DNA of 64,000 nt, taken from positions 620,001 to 684,000 of the forward strand of contig NZ_JACYXZ010000001.1 in the NCBI RefSeq assembly GCF_014842875.1, given 5' to 3'. Of this stretch, positions 32,048 to 39,058 are shown one piece after another. The stretch's first letter is position 1. Each line of letters opens with the position of its first letter. Made by a program: the position numbers and the translations under genes. The notes under the pieces are model-generated. The model did not search any database, had not been told where the DNA came from, and saw only the letters and a list, made by a program, of their open reading frames with translations. The DNA comes from Nocardioides donggukensis. Its GTDB lineage: Bacteria > Actinomycetota > Actinomycetes > Propionibacteriales > Nocardioidaceae.

Positions 32048-32790
32048 TGACCCGGGTCGGGATCCTTGGCGGGACCGGCAAGACCGGACGCGCCGTGGCG
32101 CGGGCCCTGGCCGCCCGTGGGGCGGTCCCGGTCCCCCTCGGTCGTGCCCAGTGGCCCGACCTGTCGGGCGCCCTGCGGGGCTGCGCCGCGGCGTACCTGA
32201 TCGCCCCGAACCTGCACCCCGACGAGCCCGCCCACGTCTCCGCGATCCTCGCGGCGGCGCGGGCCGCCGGCGTGGGGAGGGTGGTCCACCACTCGGTGGC
32301 CGCGCCGTACGCACCCGACCTGCCGCACCACCTCGGCAAGGCCCGGGCCGAGGACCTGGTGCGGCGATCCGGCCTCGCCTGGACGATCCTGCAGCCGGGC
32401 GCCTACCTGCAGAACCTGCCGCTGGACGGCTCGACGATCGTCGTCCCCTACCGGCTCGACGCACCGTTCGGGTTCGCCCACCTCGACGACCTGGCCGAGG
32501 TGGCCGCCACGGTGCTGCTCGACGAGGCGCACGCCGGCGCCACCTACGAGCTGGCGTCGTGGCGCGGTGACGTCTCCGGGGTGGCCGCTGCCGTCGGCGC
32601 GGCCACCGAGGTCCTCGACCCGGAGGAGTGGGCACGGACGGACGGCGCCGGCCTCGACGAGCGGCAGCGGTCCTGGCTGCTGGCGATGTTCGCCTACTAC
32701 GAGGCGCACGGCCTGCCGGTCGGCACCGTGCCGATGACGACGCTGCTGGGGCGGACTCCGACGGCTCCCGCCCGCGTATCGGACCGGTGA
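32047..32790 (+). CDS. NmrA-like NAD(P)-binding protein
   Basis: A 247-residue Rossmann-fold protein of the atypical short-chain dehydrogenase/NmrA type. The nucleotide loop is VGILGGTGKTGRAVARALAA, and HHSVAAPYAPDLPHHLGKAR resembles the substrate region. The canonical YxxxK pair is not evident, as in NmrA and NAD(P)H-quinone reductase relatives. It starts at ATG 32047 in a TGATG overlap with hyuB, so it belongs to the hyuAB operon. It may act as a reductase or a redox-state sensor; its role in the pathway is unknown. Confidence 0.78.
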   Translation: MTRVGILGGTGKTGRAVARALAARGAVPVPLGRAQWPDLSGALRGCAAAYLIAPNLHPDEPAHVSAILAAARAAGVGRVVHHSVAAPYAPDLPHHLGKARAEDLVRRSGLAWTILQPGAYLQNLPLDGSTIVVPYRLDAPFGFAHLDDLAEVAATVLLDEAHAGATYELASWRGDVSGVAAAVGAATEVLDPEEWARTDGAGLDERQRSWLLAMFAYYEAHGLPVGTVPMTTLLGRTPTAPARVSDR

Positions 32791-32867
32791 GTGCGTATGG
32801 CAACACCTGCCCGCGGTCGGGCTCCTGGTTGGCTCGAGTTGCCAGTGTCGGCGCCGTTGCCGGTTGT

Positions 32868-32873
32868 TAGGTT
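32868..32873 (+). promoter_or_regulatory. -10 box of leaderless carbamate kinase gene
   Basis: TAGGTT ends 6 nt before ATG 32880. The upstream 75 nt also hold TGGCAAC at 32803-32809 and GTTGCCA at 32838-32844, inverted copies of a motif that recurs in the island. Confidence 0.45.
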
Positions 32874-32879
32874 CGACGC

Positions 32880-33866
32880 ATGAGAGTCCTCCTCGCACTC
32901 GGCGGCAACGCGATGACCTCCGCCGACGGGCGGGCCCGGCCCGAGGACCAGATCGCGGCCGCTCGGGTCGCCATGGGCGCGGTCGCGGACCTGCTGACCA
33001 GCCCACCCGCGGCCGGTGCCGACCCCGTCGACCCCGTCGACCCCGTCGACGTGGTGCTCACCCACGGCAACGGTCCCCAGGTGGGGAACCTGCTCGTCAA
33101 GAACGAGCTGGCCGCCGGCGTGGTGCCGCCCGTGCCGCTGGACTGGTGCGGTGCGCAGACGCAGGGGACGCTCGGGTTCGTGCTGATGGACGCGCTCGAC
33201 GACGCCCTGGCGCGACGCGACTCGGACCGTCGCTGCGCGGCGGTGGTGACCCGGACCCGGGTCGACGCCGACGACCCGGGGCTGAGCACGCCCACCAAGC
33301 CCGTCGGCCGGTTCCTGAGCGCCGCCGAGGCCGAGCCGCTGATCGCCCACGGCGAGATCTGGGAGGACCGCGGCGAGAAGGGCTGGCGGCGCGTGGTCGG
33401 CTCCCCGGAGCCTCGCGAGATCCTCGACGCCGCAGCCGTGCGGACCCTGGTGGACGCGGGGTACGTCGTCGTGGCGAACGGCGGCGGCGGGATCCCCGTG
33501 GTCCGGGACACCGACGACCGGGGCCGGCAGGTGCTGCGCGGTGTCGAGGCCGTCATCGACAAGGACCTGGGGGCGGCGCTGCTCGCGCTCACGGTCGAGG
33601 CGGACGTCCTCGTCGTCGCGACCGACGTACCCCACGCGATCCTGCGCTACGGGACCCCCGAGGCCGAGCCCCTGGGCGAGGTCACCGTCTCCCGGATGCG
33701 GGAGCTGGCCGCCGACGGCCACTTCGCCAGTGGGTCGATGGGCCCCAAGGTCGACGCGGCCTGCCGCTTCGTCGAGCAGGGTGGCCAGCGCTCCGTCATC
33801 ACCAACCTCGAGCACATCCTCGACGCCGTCGCCGGGACCTCCGGCACCGTCGTCGTACCCGACTGA
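32880..33866 (+). CDS. arcC: Carbamate kinase
   Basis: A 328-residue amino-acid-kinase-fold enzyme. Family motifs are LLALGGNAM, THGNGPQVGNLL, QTQGTLGFVLMDAL, VANGGGGIPVV, GVEAVIDKDLGAALLAL and SGSMGPKVDAACRF. It converts carbamoyl phosphate plus ADP to carbamate (then CO2 and ammonia) plus ATP. No arginine deiminase genes are near; the possible carbamoyl phosphate source is the AllFGH-like transcarbamylase of the same island. A DPVDPVDPVD stretch near residues 47-56, from three 9-bp DNA repeats, enlarges a loop just before the conserved THGNGP motif. Confidence 0.93.
   Translation: MRVLLALGGNAMTSADGRARPEDQIAAARVAMGAVADLLTSPPAAGADPVDPVDPVDVVLTHGNGPQVGNLLVKNELAAGVVPPVPLDWCGAQTQGTLGFVLMDALDDALARRDSDRRCAAVVTRTRVDADDPGLSTPTKPVGRFLSAAEAEPLIAHGEIWEDRGEKGWRRVVGSPEPREILDAAAVRTLVDAGYVVVANGGGGIPVVRDTDDRGRQVLRGVEAVIDKDLGAALLALTVEADVLVVATDVPHAILRYGTPEAEPLGEVTVSRMRELAADGHFASGSMGPKVDAACRFVEQGGQRSVITNLEHILDAVAGTSGTVVVPD
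33021..33047. repeat. 9-bp microrepeat in the carbamate kinase gene
   Basis: GACCCCGTC occurs three times in tandem at 33021, 33030 and 33039 and encodes Asp-Pro-Val repeats in frame. Confidence 0.85.
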
Positions 33867-33887
33867 CCCTCCACCGAAAGGAACCCC

Positions 33888-34991
33888 ATGCCCTCCGCCA
33901 TCGAAGTACGCAAGGTGCCGATCCACTCCGTCGCCGACGCCAGTGAGCTGGCCAAGCTCATCGACGACGGTGTCATGCACGCGGACCGCGTGATCGCGAT
34001 CATCGGCAAGACCGAGGGCAACGGCGGGGTGAACGACTACACGCGGATCATCGCCGACCGGGCCTTCCGCGAGGTGCTCATCGAGAAGGGCGCTCCGGCC
34101 GACCAGGTCAAGCAGGTCCCGATCGTGTGGTCCGGTGGCACCGACGGCGTCATCAGCCCGCACGCCACGATCTTCGCGACGGTCCCCGACGAGGAGAAGG
34201 TCGAGACCGACGAGCCCCGGCTCACCGTCGGGTTCGCGATGAGCGAGCAGCTGCTGCCCGAGGAGATCGGCCGCACCCCGATGATCTCCAAGGTCGCGGA
34301 CGCGGTGAAGGTGGCCATGGAGCGCGCCGGGATCACGGACCCGAAGGACGTGCACTACGTCCAGACGAAGACCCCGCTGCTGACGATCAACACGATCCGT
34401 GACGCCAAGAGCCGCGGCAAGACCGTCTGGACCGAGCACACCCACGAGTCGATGGACCTCTCCAACGGCGTCACCGCGCTGGGCATCGCCGTGGCCCTCG
34501 GCGAGATCGAGATGCCCACCGACGCGGATGTCATGCACCGACGCGACCTGTTCAGCTCGGTCGCCTCCTGCTCGTCGGGCGTCGAGCTCGACCAGGCCCA
34601 GATCGTCGTGGTCGGCAACGCGCCGGGTGTCGGCGGTCGGTACCGGATCGGGCACTCGGTGATGAAGGACGCGCTGGACCAGGACGGTCTCTGGGAGGCG
34701 ATCCGCGACGCCGGGCTGGAGCTGCCCGAGCGCCCGCACCAGAGCGACCTCGACGGCAAGCTCGTCAACCTGTTCCTCAAGTGCGAGGCGTCGCAGGACG
34801 GCACCGTGCGCGGCCGCCGCAACGCGATGCTCGACGACTCCGACGTGCACTGGCACCGTCAGATCAAGTCCTGCGTCGGCGGCGTCACCGCCGCCGTGAC
34901 CGGCGACCCCGCCGTCTTCGTCTCGGTCTCCGCTGCCCACCAGGGCCCGGAGGGTGGCGGCCCCGTCGCCGCCATCGTCGACCTCGGCTGA
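33888..34991 (+). CDS. Ring-opening amidohydrolase, probable barbiturase
   Basis: A 367-residue member of the cyanuric acid hydrolase/barbiturase family, built from three similar domains each giving a Lys-Ser pair. The likely pairs are Lys41 ([10 protein letters not shown]) with Ser82 ([13 protein letters not shown]), Lys161 (VQTKTPLLT) with Ser229/230 (SCSSGVEL), and Lys298 ([17 protein letters not shown]) with Ser348 ([16 protein letters not shown]). Barbiturase opens barbiturate to ureidomalonate; cyanuric acid hydrolase acts on the triazine. The actinobacterial host, uracil-type permease, molybdenum hydroxylase and PucR regulator favour barbiturase. The ribosome site is GAAAGGA, 5 nt before ATG, 21 nt after carbamate kinase. 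Confidence 0.88.
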   Translation: MPSAIEVRKVPIHSVADASELAKLIDDGVMHADRVIAIIGKTEGNGGVNDYTRIIADRAFREVLIEKGAPADQVKQVPIVWSGGTDGVISPHATIFATVPDEEKVETDEPRLTVGFAMSEQLLPEEIGRTPMISKVADAVKVAMERAGITDPKDVHYVQTKTPLLTINTIRDAKSRGKTVWTEHTHESMDLSNGVTALGIAVALGEIEMPTDADVMHRRDLFSSVASCSSGVELDQAQIVVVGNAPGVGGRYRIGHSVMKDALDQDGLWEAIRDAGLELPERPHQSDLDGKLVNLFLKCEASQDGTVRGRRNAMLDDSDVHWHRQIKSCVGGVTAAVTGDPAVFVSVSAAHQGPEGGGPVAAIVDLG

Positions 34992-35002
34992 TCCGTTCCG
35001 GC

Positions 35003-35028
35003 GCGGCCCGCTCCTGCGGGCGGGCCGC
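35003..35028 (+). terminator. Hairpin after the barbiturase gene
   Basis: A 9-bp stem GCGGCCCGC / GCGGGCCGC with an 8-nt loop, 12 nt after the stop codon. It marks the likely end of the catabolic operon. No U tract. Confidence 0.55.
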
Positions 35029-35064
35029 CCCGGGGCCGGTTGCGAGTGAGCGCCAGCGGTCCCC

Positions 35065-35619
35065 GGTGGTTGCCCTTCGAGACGGCGCTGGCGCGCCTCC
35101 TCAGGAACCGGAGCGAGCCCGGTCCCCGGTGGTTGAGGAGCGAGCGCCAGCCGTCCTCGCTGGTTGAGGAGCGAGCGCAGCGAGCGTCTCGAAACCACTC
35201 CTCGACGGTGCTGCGCGTGCAGAACGACGTGCAGCCACTGCCCTTCAGCGCCGTACGGCACTCCGAGGCGGGGTGCTGCACGTAGTCCTGCCCGGCCACC
35301 GGTTTTCGACACGCTCGCGGCGCGACCTGGCCAACCGGGCGACGGTGGTTGCCCTTCGAGACGGCGCTGGCGCGCCTCCTCAGGAACCGGAGCGAGCGCG
35401 GTCCCCGGTGGTTGAGGAGCGAGCGCCAGCGAGCGTCTCGAAACCACCCTCGGCTGGCGTGCTGGTTTCGAGACGGGCCTTGGCGGCCCTCCTCAACCAC
35501 CGACAAGCGGGCGTGGTCTCCGGTGGTTGCCCTTCGAGACGGCGCTGGCGCGCCTCCTCAGGACCCGGAGCGAGCGCCAGCGAGCGTCTCGAACCCACTC
35601 CTGAACCACCGGTGGACAT
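35065..35619. repeat. Intergenic inverted-repeat cluster, left of the HNH gene
   Basis: The 678-nt stretch 34992-35669 has no credible gene. It holds at least three copies of a unit starting GGTGGTTGCCCTTCGAGACG (35065, 35344, 35522). These copies are followed at 35129, at about 35160 and at about 35410 by the partly complementary string GGTTGAGGAGCGAGCG, in the latter two leading into GTCTCGAAACCAC. The strings GGTTTCGAGACG and CGTCTCGAAACC pair as inverted halves. The same core appears right of the HNH gene at 37317-37645. It looks like a REP/BIME-type family; copy number elsewhere is unknown. Confidence 0.75.
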
Positions 35620-35669
35620 GCCTGTGCCCCCACCCGATGCTGCCTGGGGTGGGGTGTGGGGCGTGGTCC

Positions 35670-37253
35670 TCAGTGCTCGGGCGGGGAACCGGCCGGGCGG
35701 GTCGGGTCGGTGATGTCCAGGGTGCCGGTGCGGTCGCGTCGGAACCTCAGCCCGTGCGGGGAGGTCCACTCGAACACCCCCGGCCTCGGGGTGTGACAGG
35801 CCCAGGCGCCGTGGGTCTTGAGCCGGTGATGCCGCCGACACAGCGCGCCGAGCTTGTCGGTCGCGGTCTGGCCCGGTGGGCCGTCGGGGTCGTAGGCGAC
35901 CAAGTGGTCGGCATCGCAGGACCGGGCCGGGCGGGTGCACCACGGGAACACGCACGTCCCATCACGGAGCCGGATGGCCTCGCCCATCCGGTCCGGCACC
36001 TCGTAGGCATCGACCGGGACCAGCCCCTGATGGTCGAGCACCGGCTTGACCACGACCTGGGCGTCGGGGTGGGCCAGCCAGGTGCGGATCTGGTCGGCGG
36101 TGACCGGGGACCGGGACAGCTCACACCGCCCTACCACCCCACCACGACCCGCACCGGAGTCGGCGCCGCCGTCGGTGGTGCCGGTGGTGCTGGCCGCGCC
36201 ACCGCCGGTGGCACGAGTTCCGCTGCGGGTGCCGGTGATCGCGTCCGCGGCCAGGTGCAGGTAGAGCACCGCCTGCCGCGGCTTCACCCGCCCACTCCCG
36301 GCTCGGCCGTCGGACTCGTTCGCGCCCGCGGCGGCGTCGGCGGCCTGCTCGCCGGCCGCCTCGCCGGTGCCGGCGGCTGCCTGCCGGCTCCCGTCGCTGC
36401 GGGGCGACTCGACCGGGCCTCGGTCGGCCTCGATGCTGTCGGTGTCGGGGTTGGGGCCGCTTGCGGCGGCGCCATCGGTGTTGGGGTTGAGGTCCAGGGC
36501 CAGCTGGCGGCGGGCCAGGCCACCGAGCGCGGTGGCCCGGCGGGCGTCGAGGTCCTCGGTGGACCCGAGGGCCTTGAGCTGTGCGGCACCGTTGGCCACT
36601 GCGGTGTCGAGGTCCAGCGCGTCGGCCAGGTCGAGGATCCCGTGCACCTGACTGGTGCCGTCGAAGGACACCTGGCCGTGGGTGATCGTCACGTGCCGGC
36701 CCGCGACCGCCCGGTCGGCCCGCTCTTGGGCCAGCTGCGGGTCGCACCGGCCGATCGCCTCGGCGACGAGTCGGTCGACCTGGCCGGGGGTGACCTTGTG
36801 TGCCACCGGCGTGACCGCCACGTCCACGAACTCGGCCGCGGCCGGGGACAGGACGATGGTGGCGGCCGCGACCCGACGCGCCTTCCAGGCGGCCAGGTCA
36901 CCGACCATCACCCGGGTCCACAGGTTCGGCAGCCGGTGCCGCAGCTCGAGGGCCTCCCCGATCAGCGCCTTCCCGGACTCGGTGCCCAACCCGATGCTGG
37001 CGGCAAACTCGGCCACACAGAACTCCGCCACCTGAGGTGCACCCTGCCCAGCCAACGGCAGGCCGGTGTCACCGAACAGTGCCGTGGACACCGTCGCCGC
37101 AGGGTGGATGCCCTCCGGGGGGTGCAGGTCCGCCCAGCGGCATGCCTCCACCAGCAGGTCGGCCTCGGCCTGGTCCGCGGTTCGACGAAGACCCTTGGCC
37201 CGACCCAGCACCGCGTCCGCGGTGTCGGTCGTCTCGGTGGGCTTCGTCCTCAT
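35670..37253 (-). CDS. DUF222 and HNH endonuclease domain protein (13E12-type)
   Basis: A 527-residue protein with an N-terminal DUF222 region (residues about 20-260, including AEADLLVEACRWADLHPPEG). A low-complexity Ala/Gly/Thr linker follows (about 270-375), then a C-terminal HNH nuclease motif: CVFPWCTRPARSCDADHLVA, then LCRRHHRLKTHGAW. This is the 13E12 repeat family, present in many copies in mycobacteria and Nocardioides; function is unclear and mobility has been suggested. ATG 37253 is chosen over GTG 37277 because TAGCGT lies 7 nt before it. Related repeat arrays flank the gene on both sides. Confidence 0.87.
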   Translation of the reverse strand: MRTKPTETTDTADAVLGRAKGLRRTADQAEADLLVEACRWADLHPPEGIHPAATVSTALFGDTGLPLAGQGAPQVAEFCVAEFAASIGLGTESGKALIGEALELRHRLPNLWTRVMVGDLAAWKARRVAAATIVLSPAAAEFVDVAVTPVAHKVTPGQVDRLVAEAIGRCDPQLAQERADRAVAGRHVTITHGQVSFDGTSQVHGILDLADALDLDTAVANGAAQLKALGSTEDLDARRATALGGLARRQLALDLNPNTDGAAASGPNPDTDSIEADRGPVESPRSDGSRQAAAGTGEAAGEQAADAAAGANESDGRAGSGRVKPRQAVLYLHLAADAITGTRSGTRATGGGAASTTGTTDGGADSGAGRGGVVGRCELSRSPVTADQIRTWLAHPDAQVVVKPVLDHQGLVPVDAYEVPDRMGEAIRLRDGTCVFPWCTRPARSCDADHLVAYDPDGPPGQTATDKLGALCRRHHRLKTHGAWACHTPRPGVFEWTSPHGLRFRRDRTGTLDITDPTRPAGSPPEH

Positions 37254-37260
37254 GGCAACC

Positions 37261-37266
37261 ACGCTA
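37261..37266 (-). promoter_or_regulatory. -10 box of leaderless DUF222/HNH gene
   Basis: TAGCGT on the minus strand ends 7 nt before ATG 37253. Confidence 0.5.
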
Positions 37267-37316
37267 GCCGTGCCCACTGACAGTCGGACCGGGTCGAGAA
37301 TCGGCTGTGCACAACG

Positions 37317-37645
37317 GGTTTCGACACGCTCGCCAAGGCTCGCGGCTCAACCGACGGGGGCCGGCGGCGGCGGGTTTCGACACGCTCGCCAGGGCTCGCG
37401 GCTCAACCGGCGGGGTGGGTTTCGAGACGGTCGCTGCGCGACCTCCTCAACCACCGGGGACGACCGGCCGGCTCAACCGGCGAGGGGCCGGGGCGTGGTT
37501 TCGAGACGGTCGCTGGGCGACCTCCTCAACCGGCGAGGGGGTGGGCGGGGCGTGGTTTCGAGACGGTCGCTGCGCGACCTCCTCAACCACCGAGGGCGAC
37601 CTCCTCAACCACCGGGCGCGACCTCCTCAACCACCCGGGGACGAC
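37317..37645. repeat. Intergenic repeat cluster, right of the HNH gene
   Basis: The 412-nt gap 37254-37665 has no gene. Five copies of a GGTTTCGA(C/G)ACG(C/G)TCGC unit start at 37317, 37373, 37418, 37497 and 37554. Each ends in a CTCAACC(G/A) string, and two truncated tails (GACCTCCTCAACCACC) follow near 37600 and 37620. Spacing is irregular, so it is not a CRISPR array. It shares its core with the cluster left of the HNH gene. Confidence 0.8.
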
Positions 37646-37665
37646 CCTGCGACCGACGACCTGCC

Positions 37666-38823
37666 TCAGGTGTCGAGCCAGGCGCGGATGGCGTCGTTGT
37701 GCTGGCCGAGCGTCGGAGGCGCCTCGTGCCGGACCCGGCCCCCGGAGTGCAGGTTGTCGTCGAAGCGGAGGGGGGAGCCGGGCAGGGTCAGCGTGCCCTG
37801 GCTGGCATGCTCCACCTCGAGCAGCAGGCCCTGCGAGCGGGTCTGGTCCCAGGTGTAGACGTCGTCGAGGCTGCGCACCTTGCCCGAGGGGATGCCCGCG
37901 GCGGCGAGGAGCTCGAGCCAGTGCTCGGCGGAGTTCCCGGCGAAGATCGCCTCGAGCTCGGCGACCAGCTCCGTCCGGTGCGCCACCCGGTCGGGGTTGG
38001 TCGCGAAGCGGGGGTCGTCGGGGTCCAGCCCGAACGCGGCCACGAAGGCCCGCCAGAGGCCCTCCGAGCCGCAGGCGATCTGGATCGGTGCGGTGCCGGT
38101 CGAGAACAGTCCGTACGGCGCGATCGACGGGTGGTGCGCCCCGGACACACCGGGCACCTCCCCGGCGACGGTCCACCGGGTGCCCTGGAAGGCGTGGACG
38201 CCCACGACGCCCGCGAGGAGCGAGGTCCGGACCACCCGGCCCAGGCCGGTCCGGGACCGCTCGTGCAGGGCGGCGAGGACGCCGTACGCCCCGTTCATGC
38301 CGGCCAGCAGGTCGGCGATCGGCACACCGACCTTGGTGGGCTGGTCGACGCCGGTCAGCGACATCAGGCCGCCCTCGCCCTGCGCGATCTGGTCGTACCC
38401 GGCCCGTGTGGCCTCGGGGCCGTCGTGACCGAAGCCGGTGATCGAGAGCACGACCAGGCCGGGGTTGATCTCGTGCAGCCGGGAGGTCGGGAAGCCGAGC
38501 CGGTCCAGCACGCCGGGGCGGAAGTTCTCCATGAGCACGTCGGCCCGCTCGACCAGCCGGGCCAGCACGTCGCGGTCCTCCTCCGACTTGAGGTCGAGCG
38601 TCAGGGACTCCTTGTTGCGGTTGGCGCAGAGGAAGTACGTCGACTCGCGGTCCTCGCCCTCGCCGACGAACGGCGGCCCCCAGGTCCGGGTGTCGTCGCC
38701 TGTGGGGGACTCGATCTTGATCACGCGGGCGCCGAGGTCTCCGAGCATCATGGCGGCGTGCGGGCCGGCCAGGGCGCGGGTCAGGTCGAGCACCAACAGG
38801 TCGGAGAGGGGGCCTTCGCTCAT
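37666..38823 (-). CDS. CaiB/BaiF-family CoA-transferase
   Basis: A 385-residue class III CoA-transferase. Family features are LLVLDLTRALAGPHAAMMLG, GARVIKIESPTGDDTRTWGP, LCANRNKESLTLDL and the block GYDQIAQGEGGLMSLTG with the catalytic Asp that forms the acyl intermediate. It moves CoA between two carboxylic acids; the acids are not evident. If it belongs to the island, malonate from an ureidomalonate pathway would be a possible acceptor, but repeat DNA and the HNH gene separate them. It appears leaderless. Upstream is GTTGGCAAGGCCTGCCA, a partial palindrome. Confidence 0.85.
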   Translation of the reverse strand: MSEGPLSDLLVLDLTRALAGPHAAMMLGDLGARVIKIESPTGDDTRTWGPPFVGEGEDRESTYFLCANRNKESLTLDLKSEEDRDVLARLVERADVLMENFRPGVLDRLGFPTSRLHEINPGLVVLSITGFGHDGPEATRAGYDQIAQGEGGLMSLTGVDQPTKVGVPIADLLAGMNGAYGVLAALHERSRTGLGRVVRTSLLAGVVGVHAFQGTRWTVAGEVPGVSGAHHPSIAPYGLFSTGTAPIQIACGSEGLWRAFVAAFGLDPDDPRFATNPDRVAHRTELVAELEAIFAGNSAEHWLELLAAAGIPSGKVRSLDDVYTWDQTRSQGLLLEVEHASQGTLTLPGSPLRFDDNLHSGGRVRHEAPPTLGQHNDAIRAWLDT

Positions 38824-38829
38824 GCCAGC

Positions 38830-38835
38830 ACGCTA
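38830..38835 (-). promoter_or_regulatory. -10 box of leaderless CoA-transferase gene
   Basis: TAGCGT on the minus strand ends 6 nt before ATG 38823. Confidence 0.5.
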
Positions 38836-38992
38836 GGCGCCGCCGCGCGCGGTCGATATGGCAGGCCTTGCCAACGCGTCCGCCGCGCAGGTGTGAGGGG
38901 CCCGATCCGGTGGCCGGCGGAGGCCGCCCCCGGGGTCCCCGGCTGGGGGCGGGATGACTCGATCGCCCCTGCCCGTCGACTTCGGGCGGGCG

Positions 38993-38998
38993 TAGCGT
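38993..38998 (+). promoter_or_regulatory. -10 box upstream of the secreted protein gene at 39059
   Basis: TAGCGT lies 60 nt before ATG 39059 and leaves a leader of about 55 nt, ending in a ribosome site (GGGAGCAGG). Confidence 0.4.
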
Positions 38999-39058
38999 CG
39001 AAAGGATCCGGGCGCCGGATCGCTCGCGACGCCCGCCGTCGATTCGAGGGAGCAGGTC

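Noticed and set aside
32880..33866. Arginine deiminase pathway assignment for carbamate kinase
   Set aside because: No arcA, arcB or arginine/ornithine exchanger is in the window; the AllFGH-like operon is the nearer possible carbamoyl phosphate source.
33888..34991. Cyanuric acid hydrolase for s-triazine degradation
   Set aside because: The fold is shared, but no other triazine gene (biuret or allophanate hydrolase) is seen and the neighbours favour pyrimidine chemistry. Not fully excluded.
34992..35669. Small genes in the repeat-rich gap
   Set aside because: Open frames here are made of repeat units in several frames, with no ribosome site or conserved protein pattern.
37317..37645. Possible CRISPR array
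   Set aside because: Repeat copies vary, spacing is irregular (45-80 nt), some copies are truncated, and no cas gene is near.
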